This document shows, piece by piece, positions 5,254 to 11,559 of a stretch of 12,390 nucleotides of DNA. The notes under the pieces were generated by a model. That model had not been told where the DNA came from, did no database searches, and saw nothing but the letters and a program-made list of their open reading frames with translations. The position numbers and the translations under genes are program-made. Positions within the stretch are counted from its first letter, which is position 1, and every line of letters begins with the position of its first letter. The DNA comes from an uncultured Eubacteriales bacterium (GTDB taxonomy: Bacteria > Bacillota > Clostridia > Oscillospirales > Oscillospiraceae), in NCBI GenBank assembly GCA_900552015.1, contig URXY01000056.1, positions 1-12,390 on the forward strand. The letters are read 5' to 3'.

Positions 5254-7257
5254 TTACGATACGTCGATCATTTCGAGGTATTTGTAGCCGTTTTCGGCAA
5301 TGTGATCCTTGCGTCCCTGCAAATTGTCGCCGAGCAGCAGATCGAACGCGTGCGCGGTGGCCTCCGCATCCTCGGGCATGACCTTGATGAGACGGCGCGT
5401 TTCGGGGTTCATCGTCGTGAGCCACATCATCTCGGGGTCGTTCTCGCCGAGACCTTTCGAGCGGTCGACCTTGCAGCGCTTGCCCTCAAGGGTCTTGACG
5501 ATGTCGTTTTTCTCCTTGTCCGTGTAGGCGAACCACGTCTTTTCGCCGCAGGTGATCTCGAAAAGCGGTGTTTCGGCAATGTAAACATAGCCCTCGCGGA
5601 TGAGCGTGGGGCAGAGGCGGTAGATCATCGTCAGGATGAGCGTCCGGATCTGGAAGCCGTCCACGTCGGCATCGGTGCAGAGGATGACCTTGTTCCAGCG
5701 AAGGTTATTGAGGTCGAAGGCATTCAGATCCTTGACGAACTTGCCCGGCACCTCGACGCCGCAGCCGAGGACCTTCAAAAGGTCGGTGATGATCTCGCTT
5801 TTGAAAATGCGAGGATAGTCGGCCTTGAGGCAGTTTAAGATCTTGCCGCGCACGGGCATGATGCCCTGAAACTCGCCGTCGCGCGAGAGCTTGACGCTGC
5901 CGAGGGCGCTGTCGCCCTCAACGATGTAGATCTCGCGGCGCGAGACATCGCGCGTGCGGCAGTCGACGAATTTTTCCACGCGGTTGGAGATGTCGATGCT
6001 GCCGGAGAGCTTCTTTTTGATGTTCAGGCGCTGCTTTTCCGCGCTCTCGCGGCTTCGCTTGTTGATGAGCACCTGCTCGGCGATCTTGAGCGCGTCGACG
6101 CGGTTTTCGATGAAATAGGTCTCGAGGCGGGACTTCAAAAAGTCCGTCATCGCCTCCTGCACAAACTTGTTCGTGATGGCCTTTTTCGTCTGGTTCTCGT
6201 AGCTCGTCTGCGTGGAGAAGTTGTTGGAAACGAGGATGAGGCAATCCTCCACGTCCTGCCAGGCGATGCGCCCCTCGCTCTTCTGGTATTTGTTGTTGTC
6301 CTTCAGATACTTGTCGATGGCGTAGATGAAGGCGTTCTTCGCCGCCTTTTCGGGGCTGCCGCCGTGCTCGAGCCAGGAGGAGTTGTGGTAGTGCTCGATG
6401 CGCTGCACCTTGTTGGAAAAGCAGCACGCGCAGGAGAGCTTGACCTTGTATTCGGGCTTATCCTCGCGGTCGCGGCCGCGGCGCTCGGTCTCCCAGAAGA
6501 CGGGCGTCGTGAGCGCGTCCTCACCCGCGATCTCGCTGACATAGTCGATGATGCCGTTTTCATAGAGGAAGTCCTGCGTTTCAAAGCGGCCGGGCAGGAC
6601 CTCGTTTTTGAGCCGGAAGGTGATGCCGGCGTTCACAACGGCCTGACGGCGCAGGGTCTCAACATAGTAATCAACGGGAATGTCGATGTCGGTAAAAACG
6701 TCAAGGTCGGGCAGCCAGCGCGTGCGCGTGCCGGTCTTTCTGCCGCGGTCGGTCGGCTCGACCGTCAGCTCCTGACCCTTTTTGCCCACGGGCTCGCCGC
6801 GTTCAAAGTGCAGGGAGTATTTGTTCCCGTCGCGCCAGACGGTCACGTCCATATAGCGCGAGGAATACTGCGTGGCGCAGGCGCCGAGACCGTTGAGGCC
6901 GAGGGAGTATTCGTAGTTGTCGCCGTCTAAGTTGTTGTACTTGCCGCCGGCGTAAAGCTCGCAGTAGACGAGCTCCCAGTTGAAGCGCTTTTCCTTCGTG
7001 TTGTAGTCCACGGGGCAGCCGCGGCCCATGTCCTCGACCTCAATGCTGTGGTCTAAGTAGCGGGTGACGGTGATGAGCCTGCCGTGGCCCTCGCGCGCTT
7101 CGTCGATGGAGTTGGAAAGGATCTCGAACACGGCGTGTTCGCAGCCGTCCAGCCCGTCCGAGCCGAAGATAACGCCCGGGCGCTTGCGCACGCGGTCCGC
7201 GCCCTTGAGGGACGAGATGCTCTCGTTGCCGTAATTCGCTTTTTTTGCTTCTGCCAT
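5254..7257 (-). CDS. Type IIA DNA topoisomerase subunit B (GyrB/ParE-like)
   Basis: This 667-aa protein is the ATPase/Toprim subunit of a type IIA topoisomerase, which with an A subunit passes one DNA duplex through another. The GHKL ATPase shows E45 and N49 in EILSNSIDEA, D76 in EDMGRG, the lid GLNGLGA (120-126) and QTK (356-358). The Toprim part has E447 in EGDSALGS, DADVDG (529-534) and KGLGE (601-605). All catalytic residues are present, but several near-invariant positions differ: EGDSALGS for EGDSAGGS, DGFQI for DG(A/S)HI, and RPGVIFG for RPGMYIG. This suggests a divergent paralog rather than the main gyrase. The ATG at 7257 has GGAG 8 bases upstream. The frame stays open further upstream but crosses the promoter. 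No A-subunit gene is adjacent; the next gene is an ABM-domain protein. ParE versus GyrB cannot be settled here, so no symbol is given. Confidence 0.9.
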   Translation of the reverse strand: MAEAKKANYGNESISSLKGADRVRKRPGVIFGSDGLDGCEHAVFEILSNSIDEAREGHGRLITVTRYLDHSIEVEDMGRGCPVDYNTKEKRFNWELVYCELYAGGKYNNLDGDNYEYSLGLNGLGACATQYSSRYMDVTVWRDGNKYSLHFERGEPVGKKGQELTVEPTDRGRKTGTRTRWLPDLDVFTDIDIPVDYYVETLRRQAVVNAGITFRLKNEVLPGRFETQDFLYENGIIDYVSEIAGEDALTTPVFWETERRGRDREDKPEYKVKLSCACCFSNKVQRIEHYHNSSWLEHGGSPEKAAKNAFIYAIDKYLKDNNKYQKSEGRIAWQDVEDCLILVSNNFSTQTSYENQTKKAITNKFVQEAMTDFLKSRLETYFIENRVDALKIAEQVLINKRSRESAEKQRLNIKKKLSGSIDISNRVEKFVDCRTRDVSRREIYIVEGDSALGSVKLSRDGEFQGIMPVRGKILNCLKADYPRIFKSEIITDLLKVLGCGVEVPGKFVKDLNAFDLNNLRWNKVILCTDADVDGFQIRTLILTMIYRLCPTLIREGYVYIAETPLFEITCGEKTWFAYTDKEKNDIVKTLEGKRCKVDRSKGLGENDPEMMWLTTMNPETRRLIKVMPEDAEATAHAFDLLLGDNLQGRKDHIAENGYKYLEMIDVS

Positions 7258-7317
7258 TGCGCTTTCTCCATTTCGCCGAAATTTTACATTCTGATTTTCA
7301 AACACAAAACTTAGTAC

Positions 7318-7346
7318 ATTATACGGTTTTTTGACCACAATAGCAA
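7318..7346 (-). promoter_or_regulatory. Sigma-A promoter for topoisomerase operon
   Basis: On the minus strand TTGCTA (7341-7346), a 17-base spacer and a perfect TATAAT (7318-7323) predict a start near 7311 and a leader of about 54 bases before the ATG at 7257. It probably drives the topoisomerase gene, the ABM-domain gene and perhaps the unknown membrane protein gene. Confidence 0.75.
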
Positions 7347-7475
7347 GTGGGCGGCGGAAAATTTCATTTTTCATGGCAATATGCGGAAATGGGCGGGAAT
7401 TCAGGCACGGCCCGCGTCGAAGCGCGTCGAAGCATAATCCGGGGTCAACCGCCGAAACCTCCTGCGAGCACAAAG

Positions 7476-7505
7476 TTATTCACAGTTTCCACAGAGTTTT
7501 CCACA
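7476..7505. promoter_or_regulatory. Cluster of three DnaA-box-like sites
   Basis: TTATTCACA (7476-7484) fits the relaxed DnaA-box consensus TTATNCACA exactly. GTTTCCACA (7485-7493) differs from TTATCCACA at two positions and TTTTCCACA (7497-7505) at one. All three have the same orientation within 30 bases, an arrangement typical of DnaA-binding clusters at replication origins and dnaA promoters. They lie about 130 bases upstream of the topoisomerase promoter. No dnaA or dnaN gene is in the window. Confidence 0.55.
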
Positions 7506-7683
7506 TCGTTATGTCAACAGAATAACCGCGCATAAACCATGAATGGACACGCTTCCTTTTTTTCCGTGCGCCGGAAGACGAAAAAGAGATTTTCGTCAAT
7601 TTAACATTGGACCGATCGCGGCAAAGAAAGCGCCTTTCGGGCAGAAAAAGCATTTTGCGCTTGCAGGACGGAACGCGGTGTGA

Positions 7684-7698
7684 TACGCTGGCAGCGTA
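7684..7698. promoter_or_regulatory. Small palindrome upstream of S41 gene
   Basis: TACGCT (7684-7689) and AGCGTA (7693-7698) form a 6-bp inverted repeat around GGC, 48 bases before the S41 start codon. It could be a repressor site or a leader hairpin; there is no direct support for either. Confidence 0.25.
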
Positions 7699-7745
7699 CA
7701 ACCCTATGGGTTTGGGGGATCATCTATAAAAAAGGAGAGTTACCC

Positions 7746-8699
7746 ATGAAAAAGCTGCTTCCGACCCTTTTGGCGCTGCTTCTCTTTTGCCTCGCGCTTC
7801 CCTGTGCGTCCGCCGCGGACGTGACGCCCTCGCCGCAGAAGCTGTCAGTCGACGGGACCGATGCGGACTGCGACAAATACAACATAGACGGCAGCAACTA
7901 TTTTAAGCTGCGCGACCTTGCGTATCTTTTGAGCAAGTCGGACAGCCGCTTTTCCGTCGCCTTCGACGCCGAGAGCAACGCCGTGACCGTCGTTCCGGGA
8001 GGGGACTACGTGCCGGTCGGCGGTGAGCTGGAGCGGGGGAAGGACCTGTCAAAAACAGCAGTCGCCAGCAAGCAGTCCGTCCTGATCAACGGCGAGGCTG
8101 TGGAAGGGATCTCCGTTTACAACATCGGCGGGAACAATTACTTCAAGCTGCGTGACCTCGGCAGCGCGCTCGGCTTTACCGTTGCGTTCGATGCGGATGC
8201 CAATACCGCCGTCGTTCTGAGCAAGGGGAGCAAGGCGACCTACCAAAATGCCTTTGAAACGCTGCTCGGCAGCGTGAACGAAAAGCGCCGCACCGACATG
8301 GCAAGTGAAGTGACCTTTGACGGGTTTGAGGACTACATTGTCAACGACCCGTCCACGATCGACCTTTTGTCAGATGACGAGATCAAGGCATTGGTTACAA
8401 ATCATCCTACACGCCAGAGCGTCAGTCAGGCCGATGCGCTTGCCGACGTCGATCTGCTCTTCCGTGCGTTGCACAATGCCTATGGCGCCTATTATTATTT
8501 CGGCGCAGACAAGTTTGCTGCGGCTGAGGCCGAGGTGAAGGCTTGGGTGCAGAAGCAGACGACCGTCAATGTCGAAAAGCTCGGTCAAACGATCAACACT
8601 GCGCTGCAATTCGTGCAGGACGCGCACTTTGCCATTCGCCCTGGAGAGGAAAACGTTAAGCAGCAGAAGGCGTGGTACAGCTATATCGGCACAGAATAG
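7746..8699 (+). CDS. N-terminal fragment of S41-like protein: signal peptide and substrate/wall-binding-type repeats
   Basis: This is the part of the split gene that can be translated from its own Shine-Dalgarno site. It gives a 317-aa secreted protein with two repeats of the form Y-N-I-x-G-x-N-Y-F-K-L-R-D-L (about 45-58 and 125-138) and the helical pre-catalytic segment. It carries no catalytic serine. Without suppression of the TAG this is the only expected product, and whether it is functional is unclear. Confidence 0.55.
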   Translation: MKKLLPTLLALLLFCLALPCASAADVTPSPQKLSVDGTDADCDKYNIDGSNYFKLRDLAYLLSKSDSRFSVAFDAESNAVTVVPGGDYVPVGGELERGKDLSKTAVASKQSVLINGEAVEGISVYNIGGNNYFKLRDLGSALGFTVAFDADANTAVVLSKGSKATYQNAFETLLGSVNEKRRTDMASEVTFDGFEDYIVNDPSTIDLLSDDEIKALVTNHPTRQSVSQADALADVDLLFRALHNAYGAYYYFGADKFAAAEAEVKAWVQKQTTVNVEKLGQTINTALQFVQDAHFAIRPGEENVKQQKAWYSYIGTE

Positions 8700-8732
8700 A
8701 GCTTTTTCAAGGATGACAGCGGCTATTACCGG

Positions 8733-9662
8733 ATGATCGACGGAGAAAAATGGTATGTCGATTCATTGAGCAACAAGAGTTCCGAAATGTCTCCTGTGCT
8801 TCGCGCGAACGGCTCGCTCGGCTATGCGCCGACGCTCCTTTGCCACGGAAAAGCGGGAAGCTCCGATACCATAACGCTCAGGAATGGTGACGGAGTGACG
8901 CGCACAGACAAGATCGTCTGGAAAGCAAACGAGTCGCTGCTCGATGACACATGGGATCGCAGTTCTGCGTGCTATCGCTATCTGGAAGAAAATGGGATCC
9001 TTTATCTGTCTATCCGCTTATTTGACAGTCGCCGCTTTGCAGACACGGTGCTGCCGGAATATGCGGCATCTGGCAGCAAAGCCAAAAACTGCAAGCTCGT
9101 TATCTATGATCTGCGTTCTAACGGCGGCGGGGATGACCGATATGCCCGCACCTGGACCCAGAATTTCACCGGTGCAAAATCTGTTGAACCTAAGGTCGCC
9201 GCCGGCAACCGCGGCAGCAAGCTCGGCAATGCCGCCGGCTTCAACTGGATGAGCGTTGGCATATTCGATAGTGGTGTCAGTCGCGGCAACTGGCTGCCAA
9301 ATGATATTCCCGTCATCGTGCTGATGGACTCCCGCTGCGGCTCTTCCGGCGAAAGCGCTCTGACCTTTGCCAAGACGATGGATAACGTCATCGTCATCGG
9401 CAGCAATTCCGCAGGATATCAGCTCTGCGGCAACGTCTATGACTATAGCCTTCCACGCACCGGAATAACAGCGTGCTTTGGTGTCAGCATCAGCCTTTAC
9501 GGCAGCATGGATAACGTCGACTACAAGGGCTATGAGCCGGACCTTTGGTGCAACCCGAAGACCTCTTTGCAGTCTGTCTTGAACATGGTGGAGCGCTATG
9601 ACCTCGGCTCTGCTGAGGGCGTGGCCGCCCTGCGCGCGCAGCTGCCGGAGATACTGAAATGA
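8733..9662 (+). CDS. C-terminal fragment of S41-like protein: catalytic region
   Basis: The first ATG after the TAG is at 8733, in the same frame. The fragment from there (309 aa) includes DLRSNGGG and CGSSGE, the S41 core, and ends PEILK. No Shine-Dalgarno sequence lies at a usable distance before 8733: the nearest AAGG is about 20 bases away. There is also no signal peptide. It is therefore unlikely to be an independent gene and belongs with the upstream fragment. Confidence 0.45.
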   Translation: MIDGEKWYVDSLSNKSSEMSPVLRANGSLGYAPTLLCHGKAGSSDTITLRNGDGVTRTDKIVWKANESLLDDTWDRSSACYRYLEENGILYLSIRLFDSRRFADTVLPEYAASGSKAKNCKLVIYDLRSNGGGDDRYARTWTQNFTGAKSVEPKVAAGNRGSKLGNAAGFNWMSVGIFDSGVSRGNWLPNDIPVIVLMDSRCGSSGESALTFAKTMDNVIVIGSNSAGYQLCGNVYDYSLPRTGITACFGVSISLYGSMDNVDYKGYEPDLWCNPKTSLQSVLNMVERYDLGSAEGVAALRAQLPEILK

Positions 9663-9688
9663 CCGCGCCGGGAGCGTTGCAAAACTGA

Positions 9689-9727
9689 AAAGAGGGAGAA
9701 GGGACCGCTCGTCCCCTCTCCCTCTTT
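9689..9727. terminator. Bidirectional terminator between S41 gene and spoVAC
   Basis: Positions 9689-9705 pair with 9711-9727: 17 positions with one A-C mismatch and loop CGCTC. The A-rich left arm and T-rich right arm give a U-rich 3' end on both strands. It lies 26 bases after the S41 stop and directly abuts the spoVAC stop, serving two convergent genes. Confidence 0.8.
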
Positions 9728-10162
9728 CTATGCCAGCATCAGGATCACGCCGTATATGACGCTCGCGAGCGTACCGAAGACGATGACAGGACCCGCGACG
9801 ACGAACATCTTCGCCGCCATGCCGGTGATGAAGCCCTCGCTCTTAAAGTCGATGGCAGGGGAGACGACAGAGTTGGCAAAGCCCGTGATGGGCACGAGCG
9901 TGCCCGCGCCCGCAAAGCGCGCGATGGAATTGTAGAGGTTCAGGCCCGTGAGCAGCGCGGAGAGGAAGATGAGCGAGATCGAGGTCGCGGTGCCTGCGTC
10001 CGTTTTTTCGAGCCCGAGGGCGAGAAAGCCGTTCTGGAGGAGCTGGCCGAGCGCGCAGATCGCGCCGCCGATGAAAAAGGCGAAGGCGGTGTCCTTCCAA
10101 ATGGGCGACTTGGGCGCAAGGCGTTTGACATACTCCTGATATTCCTGCGGGGTCATATCCAT
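9728..10162 (-). CDS. spoVAC: Stage V sporulation protein AC
   Basis: SpoVAC is a small integral protein of the spore inner membrane. In Bacillus it forms a mechanosensitive channel used for dipicolinic acid movement during spore formation and germination. This 144-aa protein matches the family in length (about 150 aa) and in signature stretches: FIGGAICALGQLLQNG, a middle helix ending LLTGLNLYN, FAGAGTLVPITGFANS, then FKSEGFITG and a final hydrophobic helix. About four membrane segments are visible. The ATG at 10162 (MDMTPQEYQEYV) has AAGGAGG upstream with a spacing of about 11; the frame is open further up but has no better start. The stop is TAG. It is normally encoded beside spoVAD and spoVAE; here it is alone, bounded by a terminator. 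A forespore sigma-G promoter would be expected, but I could not identify one convincingly. Confidence 0.93.
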   Translation of the reverse strand: MDMTPQEYQEYVKRLAPKSPIWKDTAFAFFIGGAICALGQLLQNGFLALGLEKTDAGTATSISLIFLSALLTGLNLYNSIARFAGAGTLVPITGFANSVVSPAIDFKSEGFITGMAAKMFVVAGPVIVFGTLASVIYGVILMLA

Positions 10163-10239
10163 GGTCGTAAAACCCTCCTTTTTCCGGTTAGCCTGCGTCG
10201 AAAGCGGGGAGAATATCCGCGCGGGGAAATTTTGCCATC

Positions 10240-10267
10240 TTGCACGCGGCGCGGTTTGTGCTACAAT
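10240..10267 (+). promoter_or_regulatory. Extended -10 promoter for hemW
   Basis: TTGCAC (10240-10245), a 16-base spacer and TACAAT (10262-10267) preceded by TGC form an extended -10 sigma-A promoter 42 bases before the hemW start codon. Confidence 0.7.
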
Positions 10268-10309
10268 GGGGCGGAGCATACAGAAAAAGTGGGAAGGGAG
10301 GCGAACGAT

Positions 10310-11428
10310 ATGCAGCCGCTGGGACTTTACATCCACATTCCGTTCTGCAAAGCCAAGTGCATTTACTGCGATTTTTACTCACTGCCGCACTCGGAAGAGA
10401 AAATGGACGCTTACGCCGCAGCCCTGCAGCGCGATTTGATCCGGCGCGCGCCTGACGCGAAGGGATACACCGTTGACACCGTTTATTTCGGCGGCGGGAC
10501 GCCGAGTTATCTCGGCGCGGACCGGCTGTGCCGCATTTTGGAAACGGTCTTCGCCCATTACCACGTGGACAAAACCGCCGAGATCACGACCGAGGCGAAT
10601 CCCGACAGCGCGCGCGATGAAAACGCGCTGCGGCAGCTCAGAGGAGCAGGGTTTGACCGCATCTCCTTCGGGATGCAGTCGGCGAGCGATGACGAGCTGC
10701 GATCGATCGGGCGCGTCCACACGCATAAAGAGACGGTCGAGGCTGTGCGTGCCGCCCGCGCGGCAGGCTTTGACAATGTGAGCCTCGACCTCATCTACGG
10801 CCTTCCCGGACAGACGATGGCGCGCTGGAAGGAAAATCTGCAGGCGGCCATCGCCTTACAGCCCGAGCATCTGTCCTGCTACGGGCTCAAAGTAGAGGAG
10901 GGGACACCGCTTTACACGAGGCGGGAAACAATGGACCTCCCCGATGACGACGTGCAGGCCGAGGAATATCTCGCAACGGTCGAGCTGCTCGAAAGCGCGG
11001 GCTACGCCCAGTATGAAATTTCCAATTTTGCCCGCCCGGGCCGCGCATCGCGCCACAACCTCAAATACTGGACGATGCAGGAGTATCTGGGCTTCGGCCC
11101 CGGCGCGCATTCGGACTTCGGCGGACGGCGCTTTGCCTGTGCACGCGATCTGAACGCCTACATCGCAGGAAAAGAGAAACTGAGCGAGGCATACTGCCCG
11201 CCAGAGCGTGAGCGTGAGGAGGAGCGCGTCATGCTCGCGCTGCGAACGGTGCAGGGACTTGACCTTTCCTCGCTCAAGGAGGACACGGCGGACGCCGAGG
11301 CGGTGCTTGCCGAATGCGCGCACCACGGCCTTTCCAGAAAGGAAAACGGCCGCTGGCACCTGACGCCGCAGGGCTTTCTGGTGTCGAACGCCGTCATCGT
11401 GCGCACGCTCGAAGCGCTCGCGCTGTGA
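10310..11428 (+). CDS. hemW: HemW, radical SAM heme chaperone
   Basis: HemW is a radical SAM protein related to coproporphyrinogen III dehydrogenase (HemN) that binds heme and delivers it to respiratory proteins. It is often misnamed oxygen-independent coproporphyrinogen oxidase. The 372-aa protein has the 4Fe-4S/SAM motif C13-x3-C17-x2-C20 followed by D-F. The CxxxCxxCxF form, with Phe where HemN has a fourth Cys, marks HemW. Also visible are FGGGTPSYL for SAM binding, EANPDS, DLIYGLPGQT, and RHNLKYW with GFGPGAHS in the second half, all typical. The ATG at 10310 is chosen because GGGAGG lies upstream at good spacing; the frame is open further upstream, but that stretch contains the promoter at 10240-10267. 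The stop is TGA. It is divergent from spoVAC, and in many Firmicutes hemW lies near lepA or hrcA, neither of which is here. Chaperone rather than enzyme function is inferred from the motif. Confidence 0.95.
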   Translation: MQPLGLYIHIPFCKAKCIYCDFYSLPHSEEKMDAYAAALQRDLIRRAPDAKGYTVDTVYFGGGTPSYLGADRLCRILETVFAHYHVDKTAEITTEANPDSARDENALRQLRGAGFDRISFGMQSASDDELRSIGRVHTHKETVEAVRAARAAGFDNVSLDLIYGLPGQTMARWKENLQAAIALQPEHLSCYGLKVEEGTPLYTRRETMDLPDDDVQAEEYLATVELLESAGYAQYEISNFARPGRASRHNLKYWTMQEYLGFGPGAHSDFGGRRFACARDLNAYIAGKEKLSEAYCPPEREREEERVMLALRTVQGLDLSSLKEDTADAEAVLAECAHHGLSRKENGRWHLTPQGFLVSNAVIVRTLEALAL

Positions 11429-11471
11429 GAAAATCGACAAATATTGGAAACTTTTTCCGAATTTCTGCGTC

Positions 11472-11500
11472 TTTACTTATGGCAGTATATCTGCTATACT
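11472..11500 (+). promoter_or_regulatory. Promoter with embedded small palindrome
   Basis: TTTACT (11472-11477), a 17-base spacer and TATACT (11495-11500) with TGC in front form an extended -10 sigma-A promoter 59 bases before the GTG of the last gene. The spacer contains the inverted repeat GCAG-TATAT-CTGC (11482-11494), a possible operator. No strong terminator was found between hemW and this promoter. Confidence 0.7.
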
Positions 11501-11559
11501 ATCAAACTGTGTTATGTATACCAAACTGATCTGAAAACTGTTTTACAAGGAGGCAAATC

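Larger units (their letters stand above)
7258..7745. other. Divergent intergenic region with promoter and DnaA-box cluster
   Basis: This 488-base gap separates the minus-strand topoisomerase gene from the plus-strand S41 peptidase-like gene. It holds the topoisomerase promoter (7318-7346), three DnaA-box-like nonamers (7476-7505), a hairpin at 7577-7597 (GACGAAAA with TTTTCGTC, loop AGAGA) and a small palindrome at 7684-7698. Frames here are short and lack ribosome-binding sites. I could not find a convincing promoter for the S41 gene. Confidence 0.6.
7746..9662 (+). pseudogene. Secreted S41-family peptidase-like gene split by one in-frame TAG
   Basis: The frame from ATG 7746 to TGA 9660-9662 is open for 639 codons except for one TAG at 8697-8699 (codon 318). 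Read through it, the protein has a signal peptide (MKKLLPTLLALLLFCLA..., likely cut after CASA near 23) and two copper-amine-oxidase-like repeats, YNIDGSNYFKLRDLA and YNIGGNNYFKLRDLG. An alpha-helical segment ends DAHFAIRP (292-299), and an S41 tail-specific-protease-like core follows, with DLRSNGGG (455-462) and the likely nucleophile region CGSSGE (Ser533/534). The start has AAAGGAG 8 bases upstream. After the TAG the frame continues at once as SFFKDDSGYYRMIDG, with no deletion or shift, so this is a single nonsense change in an otherwise intact gene. A sequencing error or read-through remains possible. The truncated product would lack the catalytic core. Confidence 0.8.

Noticed and set aside
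7258..7473. 72-residue N-terminal extension of the topoisomerase frame
   Set aside because: The extension covers the TTGCTA-17-TATAAT promoter, shows no family similarity, and the ATG at 7257 has a proper Shine-Dalgarno site and a typical N-terminus.
7258..7745. The chromosomal origin of replication
   Set aside because: The DnaA-box cluster is suggestive, but dnaA, dnaN and rpmH are absent from both flanks and I saw no strongly AT-rich unwinding element, so only the boxes are reported.
8697..8699. Genome-wide TAG reassignment (for example pyrrolysine) as explanation of the amber codon
   Set aside because: spoVAC in the same window ends at TAG exactly at the expected protein length and beside a terminator, so TAG works as a normal stop here. 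No pyl gene is visible.
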